Below, in pieces: positions 59,901 to 64,000 of a DNA stretch of 64,000 nt. The translations under genes and the position numbers were made by a program. A model generated the notes under the pieces. It did no database searches. It was not told the origin of the DNA and was given only the letters and a program-made list of their open reading frames with translations. Source of the stretch: Porodaedalea pini (taxonomy: Eukaryota; Basidiomycota; Agaricomycetes; Hymenochaetales; Hymenochaetaceae); the NCBI GenBank assembly GCA_002794775.1, contig NBAY01000064.1, positions 124,001 to 188,000 on the forward strand. The letters are read 5' to 3'. Positions within the stretch are counted from its first letter, which is position 1. Every line of letters starts with the position of its first letter.

Positions 59901-60622
59901 TACGTCAGATCTAAGGTCCCTCTCTCCGTCTCCGACCACGCAAACGCCCCTTCCTGCAACATGATCAGATTCACCACCAACTTCTTCTCTTCGTCCCACA
60001 GAAATCCGCCTGGGTCCAAATCCATCGCGTCCAGCCTTTCCTGTGTAAACTTTCCCATCAGTACGAATGGTACCGGTTTCGTCGGTAACTTTGGCATGTC
60101 GGCCAATGGATCGGGATGTCGCCTTCGAACTATACGAAACTCCTCCGGTAATACTCCCAGTACGGGACGGACCTTCTGCGCCACCCGCTTGTATGCCAAA
60201 ACACTTCCTTCATCCTCCGTCGAATCCAACACCACCGAACCAAAAGTGTCCAAAGAAGCGTCCAAAGCAACGGTGCAAGGAGATAAAAGAAAATTCAATC
60301 TCTGCGAATAAATAAACGGAGCTGGGGTATTCAAGGTAAAACTTGGGGAAACGTAACGGGAAATAGTCGAATCGGATTGATTTAAAACATTAGGGGACAT
60401 TTGTTGAAAACTGTAAATGGGTTGAACGAATTGAGAATTAATTTTGGTTTGAGAAGGGGTTGGATGACGAGATAAATAATCGGGGTCATTAAAACGCAAA
60501 GATAAAATGTCTGTACATGAGCTCGGTACGCGTACTGACAGATCGACTCCGCGGCACGTCTCACATACCATCGGTTTCCACTCGTCTCACCGCCACCGCT
60601 GCGTCAGTTCCTCGACTTGTGA
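56999..60622 (-). pseudogene. Element D Pol: reverse transcriptase, RNase H, integrase (inactive)
   Basis: A single frame entered by -1 slippage at 60622-60628. RT motifs: VLDLAVAFDQRM (motif A), DLTTFQTPLG and LPMGYTNS, then FVDNVIMQGG where F/YxDD is expected, so the second catalytic Asp is Asn. RNase H/connection follows (VILAVDSSIIGVGW; RHVPAAEFTCTDGLSRR). Integrase has the zinc finger (HDDLGHKG...CHICQMC), IHIDTKHMP, VTDNGTPF and AYNSQANGIVERWH. Six TGA stops interrupt it (60587, 59543, 58388, 58358, 57752, 57368), with no TAA or TAG. No chromodomain is seen; the C-terminus is acidic (EEDGSESDSD). Confidence 0.85.
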
Positions 60623-60628
60623 AAACCC
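60622..60628 (-). promoter_or_regulatory. -1 ribosomal frameshift heptamer (gag-pro to pol, element D)
   Basis: Sense G GGT TTT with GGT and TTT as gag-pro codons. One base back, the next codon starts at 60622, which is the pol frame. The 0-frame stop TGA follows at 60606-60604. Same heptamer and phase as in element A, but here after the protease. No clear downstream stem was found by eye. Confidence 0.7.
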
Positions 60629-63089
60629 GATTCCAGAGCACGCCAGAACGCCTGGATACCGGTCGACACCTTGCTCCTACGATTCCGATCTCGGGGATCT
60701 GTGATGGTTATATGCTGATCGCCCGACAAGAAATCCTTTGTTTCGCATTCGGTAAGAGTGAAAAATGGTCGCCCCAACAATACTTCGAACGGTGCCACCG
60801 AAACCACCTGAACCTGCAACTTCAAATCCACACCCGCTACCCTGAATCTGGCGTCTCAAATCCTTCCCAATGTCGACGACTTCCCCGCATCTGCGGCTTC
60901 GAGCGTCATCGTGTGATCCGGATCTAAATGAATTCCTAGCTTCTCCCACACGTCTTCCCGAATGATGCACACCACTGCCCCTTGATCGAGTATGGCTTCT
61001 GCTTCGACGGCGTCCTTGATCAATACCTTAATTACGTGGATGGGAAGCACGTCGTGTGCCGCCGGTCCCGACTCTAAGAGAACCAGAGCCAACGACTCCG
61101 GTACCGCTCGGTACTCTGCGACTTCGCTCCCTTCCTGGTCCGACTCGACGAGGTTGACGTTACCGACCACGTACCACTTCGCTGTTGTCAATTCCTTCAT
61201 CTGCCACCTCATATCCGAAGACAGAGTGAGGAGCTCCCGCTGTGTGACCATTACCGCCGAGTCTAATGTCCTCGACAATACCTTCTGAACCATCGCCGGA
61301 TCCTCGATTGGAGCGACGTACCGGAACTGTGGCTGGTTCCCGCCCGAATTCGTCGTCAATCGGCTCTCCTGGGGAATGTTTGGGTTACCCGCTGGCTTCG
61401 GTACGCTCAGTTTCGCATTCGAGGTCGTCGGTACGTTCGCTGGACCGGGTTTCGGTCGTACCGGTATCTCGACTCCATCGAACTTGGCTTTCTTCGCCGC
61501 CGACGCTCGCTTCTTCGCTTTGTTCAACAATGTTTCGTACTGCGCCACTTCCAACTCTTTGTCCGATACTTCCTCCGCAATTTCGGCCATCATCGCTGGA
61601 CCTTCCAACACTTCGGTGCCTGTTGTTGTCGACATCGCCACCTCTATGAGGTTAACCGAGGCCATACTGGTCTCCTGACGCAACGAGTCTATCTTTTCCA
61701 TCAAATTATTACCCACCGCTGTGCTCGGTACGAACCCTCCGTTCGGTAGCGTCACCTTCCCGTTCGCATCCCTCACACACTTGCCTGCCTGGATATACTC
61801 CAGCACCTTCGGGCACGACCTAATGTAGTGGCTTGTGTCGCCACAGAACGCACACCCGGGACTCCTCTGGGACGTCGTCGCTGGCGGCGGTCTTCGCCCG
61901 AGTGACTGTACCTGAACCTGAATGTTCTTGACTGCTTCCCACACCGTACCAATATCCACTTCCTCCGACTTTACCTTTGACTGATTCGTCAGGTCGGGCA
62001 CTCAAGTCGTCGGTATGTCGTCGAAAACCATACCGGCCAGGATGTAGTCCGCGTGCTTTACCACCAAATCGATCATATATGGTTTGCCCGGGGACAGGTC
62101 AGCCTCCTTCATTTCTAGGTGTTGCTGTAACCTGTCCTTCATCTTGCCCGTAAAGGCTTGAACGAACGCGCATGCCGCTTCCTCCACTGAAACGATCAAG
62201 TTACATTCCAAATACTTCGACCTCACCATGAACTCTCTCTTATACTCTCCGAAATCCTCCCTCGACTGTATTCCTTTACTCCTCCAACCTTCGACGAGCC
62301 TGTCGAGGTCTTCCTGGGTGAAGTGCACGCCGGGCGCCAATGCCGGGTAGAACGCTATAATCACCTCTTTCGCCTTTGTCCAATCATTCGCTCCCGTACC
62401 AACACCATCGGCGGTATCCCACAGCTCAGCTACGGAACTCGAAGCGTAATACTTCGCGTACCGGATCTTCGCCGCATCGTCTAAGTTGCAGTCGGTCGCG
62501 ATATATTCGATATCCTCGAAGTACCGAGGAAGGTCTAACGGGTTGTGTCCATCGAAGAAGGGAGCATCTCTGGCTCCACGACGTGGAGGACGGTTTGACA
62601 TGATTCTTACTGGGGGTACTGGCTGTACCGGAGCTACTACAGTCGATGTCCAGGGCCGCATAGCCTGTGTGTTAACTGGGTTCGACGGAACTGACGACGT
62701 ACCGACGGGCGAAGACGTCTGTCCCGGTACGGACGAACTAGGATCCGGTAAGACGAGCTGAGCGGTATCGTCTGGGTTGTCGCTCTCGAGCTCGGTTAGT
62801 GGTGACGAGCTAGTTGACAGGGCTGAGGGGACTGTTGACAGAACTGCGGACGAGCTGATTAATGAGAAGGGAGACTGTGCTCCGGAGTCGAATGACGTGT
62901 TAAGTTGTTCTAAGTCCGAATCAAGGTAATGCTCTATGGACTCTGAATCCGAATCCGTAGCATGCTCTTCGATACGGCGTCTACGCTGCCAAGCGTTAGC
63001 GGTTCGATATGGATGAGGGGGTTCAATAGTCTGCTGAGATGTCCCATGTGACGAACGCGGTGGACGTGAGGATCGCGACACGTTTAACC

Positions 63090-63107
63090 CCCTCGTGGTG
63101 GGCTCCA
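63090..63107 (-). promoter_or_regulatory. Element D primer binding site
   Basis: Sense TGGAGCCCACCACGAGGG, two nt inside the 5' LTR. Shared with element C. Not self-complementary to the LTR start in the way of element A. Confidence 0.65.
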
Positions 63108-63109
63108 CT

Positions 63110-64000
63110 TGTAGATCCTGACTTAGGGGTGTCTGGGATCAACGGTCCTTTTGGGGACGTGATCGCGTTGCTCTGGGAGGTTAGGGGTAGACTGCGGTGA
63201 GATCACTCGACGTACTGGTACGCGTCGGTACGCTTCGGTACGCACCGGTACGTGTCGATATCGAGAACAAAGGTCGGGAACTCCTGTCGGGTCTGTGGTT
63301 TGACTGGTACGGAGTCGGTACACGCAGGTAATCAACACCGGTACGATGTGATCACGACGAGCGACGAGGTTCGAGTTATGAAGTATGAGATGAGAGACGG
63401 TTTCGAGAGACGAGATGCTAAGACGAAGACGGAATGACTACAAGATTACGAGAACTAAGACGGATCGCACTCAAGTTACCCTATCTGAGGGAGACTCTGT
63501 GGTAGAACTGACTTCCCCTCTACCTATGACATGGGGTGCATATTTATACTAAGTCCAAAGATCTATCTACAGTTAATAATTTCCATATGGGCATACTGTG
63601 CATATCAGTTGAAACATAGAGAAGTCGAAAGGAAAAGTCATAGGTCATAGAGGTGTGCATAGAGTGCATAGAAATCAGAAGAACATAGGAAAAACATAAA
63701 TCATAATGAGGAAAAACGTCCGCTTCACGTCCAATCACACCAGTGCTCCACCGGAACTCAGATTGTCCAATCGGTATGTGGCTCCCGTCATCGGACAGCA
63801 GTCCGGTACGCGTCTTGGCTGTATGCTCCATGTGACCACGTCCCTAATTGTTGAGATAAGATCTCCGGTACGTTCCGGTATGCTTTCAGAGGTGTCGGAA
63901 CGTGCTGATGACGCGATCGCGAGGTTCTGATTCGAGACTGGACCGATCGGGTTGAGTCCAGTACTGATCGGTATGCGTCGGAACCAGTTCTTGAATGCTT
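63110..64000 (-). repeat. Element D 5' LTR, partial (891 of 934 bp)
   Basis: Colinear with 52383-53273 without net indels; 18 differences by eye, all CpG versus TpG/CpA. Cut by the window end. Confidence 0.9.
63218..63257. promoter_or_regulatory. Phased GTACG array in 5' LTR
   Basis: Same four 10-bp units as 52491-52530, kept in both LTRs (last unit reads GTACGTGTCG here). Confidence 0.6.

Larger units (their letters stand above)
60604..63108 (-). pseudogene. Element D Gag-protease, two TGA stops
   Basis: One frame from the primer site to TGA 60604. The first ~150 codons are Ser/Pro-rich and have no ATG (first ATG near 62658). Capsid-like part: FFDGHNPLDLPRYFEDIEY, then a CCHC knuckle (CAFCGDTSHYIRSC) and a retroviral-type protease with AILDQGAVVCII, where DS/TG is expected (Gln in the active triplet). 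Domain end: FEVLLGRPFF. TGA at 62002 and 60856 interrupt it. Absence of an early ATG may mean a non-AUG start, a spliced leader or mutation. Confidence 0.8.
52383..64000 (-). mobile_element. Element D: ~11.7-kb Ty3/gypsy element with antisense accessory genes
   Basis: Minus-strand element inserted in element C gag. The 3' LTR is 52383-53316; the 5' LTR starts at 63110 and should end about 43 bp beyond the window. Order in sense direction: LTR, PBS, gag-pro, -1 shift, pol (RT, RNase H, integrase), then 3.7 kb carrying two antisense ORFs, then LTR. Coding regions have eight TGA stops and a mutated RT motif, so it is dead. The two LTRs differ at 18 sites by eye over 891 bp, all CpG transitions. 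GTAC is about three times as frequent as expected by chance in the accessory part. Confidence 0.92.

Noticed and set aside
13793..62004. TGA read as a sense codon (code change or recoding)
   Set aside because: Host genes here end in TGA (ABC transporter, EMC4, reductase), TGA is CGA or TGG at matched sites in the other arm, and elements carry other damage.
1..64000. CRISPR array, rRNA genes or a prokaryotic operon
   Set aside because: No spaced short repeats or rRNA-like sequence; introns and gene types are fungal nuclear.

Overview
The window looks like a repeat-rich region of a basidiomycete (probably Agaricomycete) nuclear genome. The protein-coding genes carry several short (about 50-70 nt) GT-AG introns. 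The host genes are typically fungal: an EMC4 homologue, an ABCG-type transporter with an EGF-like N-terminus, a Zn2Cys6 transcription factor and a medium-chain reductase. The mobile elements are fungal Ty3/gypsy LTR retrotransposons and a Tc1/mariner element. Species cannot be told from the sequence.

The dominant structure is a giant imperfect palindrome. The left arm (1201-29457) and right arm (29499-51690) are inverted copies of about 22 kb around a 41-bp spacer (29458-29498). The centre lies in the loop of a foldback (long-TIR) element; two more copies of that element sit at 12767-13624 and 45489-46344. From the centre outward each arm holds: a flank with a small hypothetical ORF, a Zn2Cys6 transcription factor, an EMC4 gene and a divergently oriented ABC transporter, a medium-chain reductase, a dead Tc1 transposon, a foldback element, an unidentified degraded repeat (region E), and an LTR plus gag of an old gypsy element (element C). 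All four host genes are therefore present twice, and both copies look intact. The left arm alone carries a young 6.2-kb chromovirus (element A, 5920-12143, TSD GTCAG); the right arm still shows the empty site. Left of 1201 is the 5' end of a related element (element B).

The right end (52383 to the window edge) is an ~11.7-kb gypsy element on the minus strand (element D), inserted into gag of element C. Besides gag-pro and pol it carries two plus-strand (antisense) accessory ORFs between pol and its 3' LTR. One has a spliceosomal intron and polyQ tracts. The other has a Zn2Cys6-like cysteine cluster, polyQ and a coiled coil. The element is dense in GGTACG/CGTACC words, including LTR arrays with an exact 10-bp period.

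Other cross-cutting signals: elements A and D each have an in-frame GGGTTTT heptamer exactly where pol moves into the -1 frame. Elements A and B have a Tf1-type self-priming PBS. Almost every inactivating stop in the dead elements is TGA, and nearly all LTR-LTR differences, and many arm-arm differences, are CpG transitions, pointing to CpG methylation and deamination. All comparisons were done by eye; no searches were run. Because the arms differ like alleles of a dikaryon, a head-to-head assembly join of two haplotypes at the foldback element must be excluded before the palindrome is accepted.
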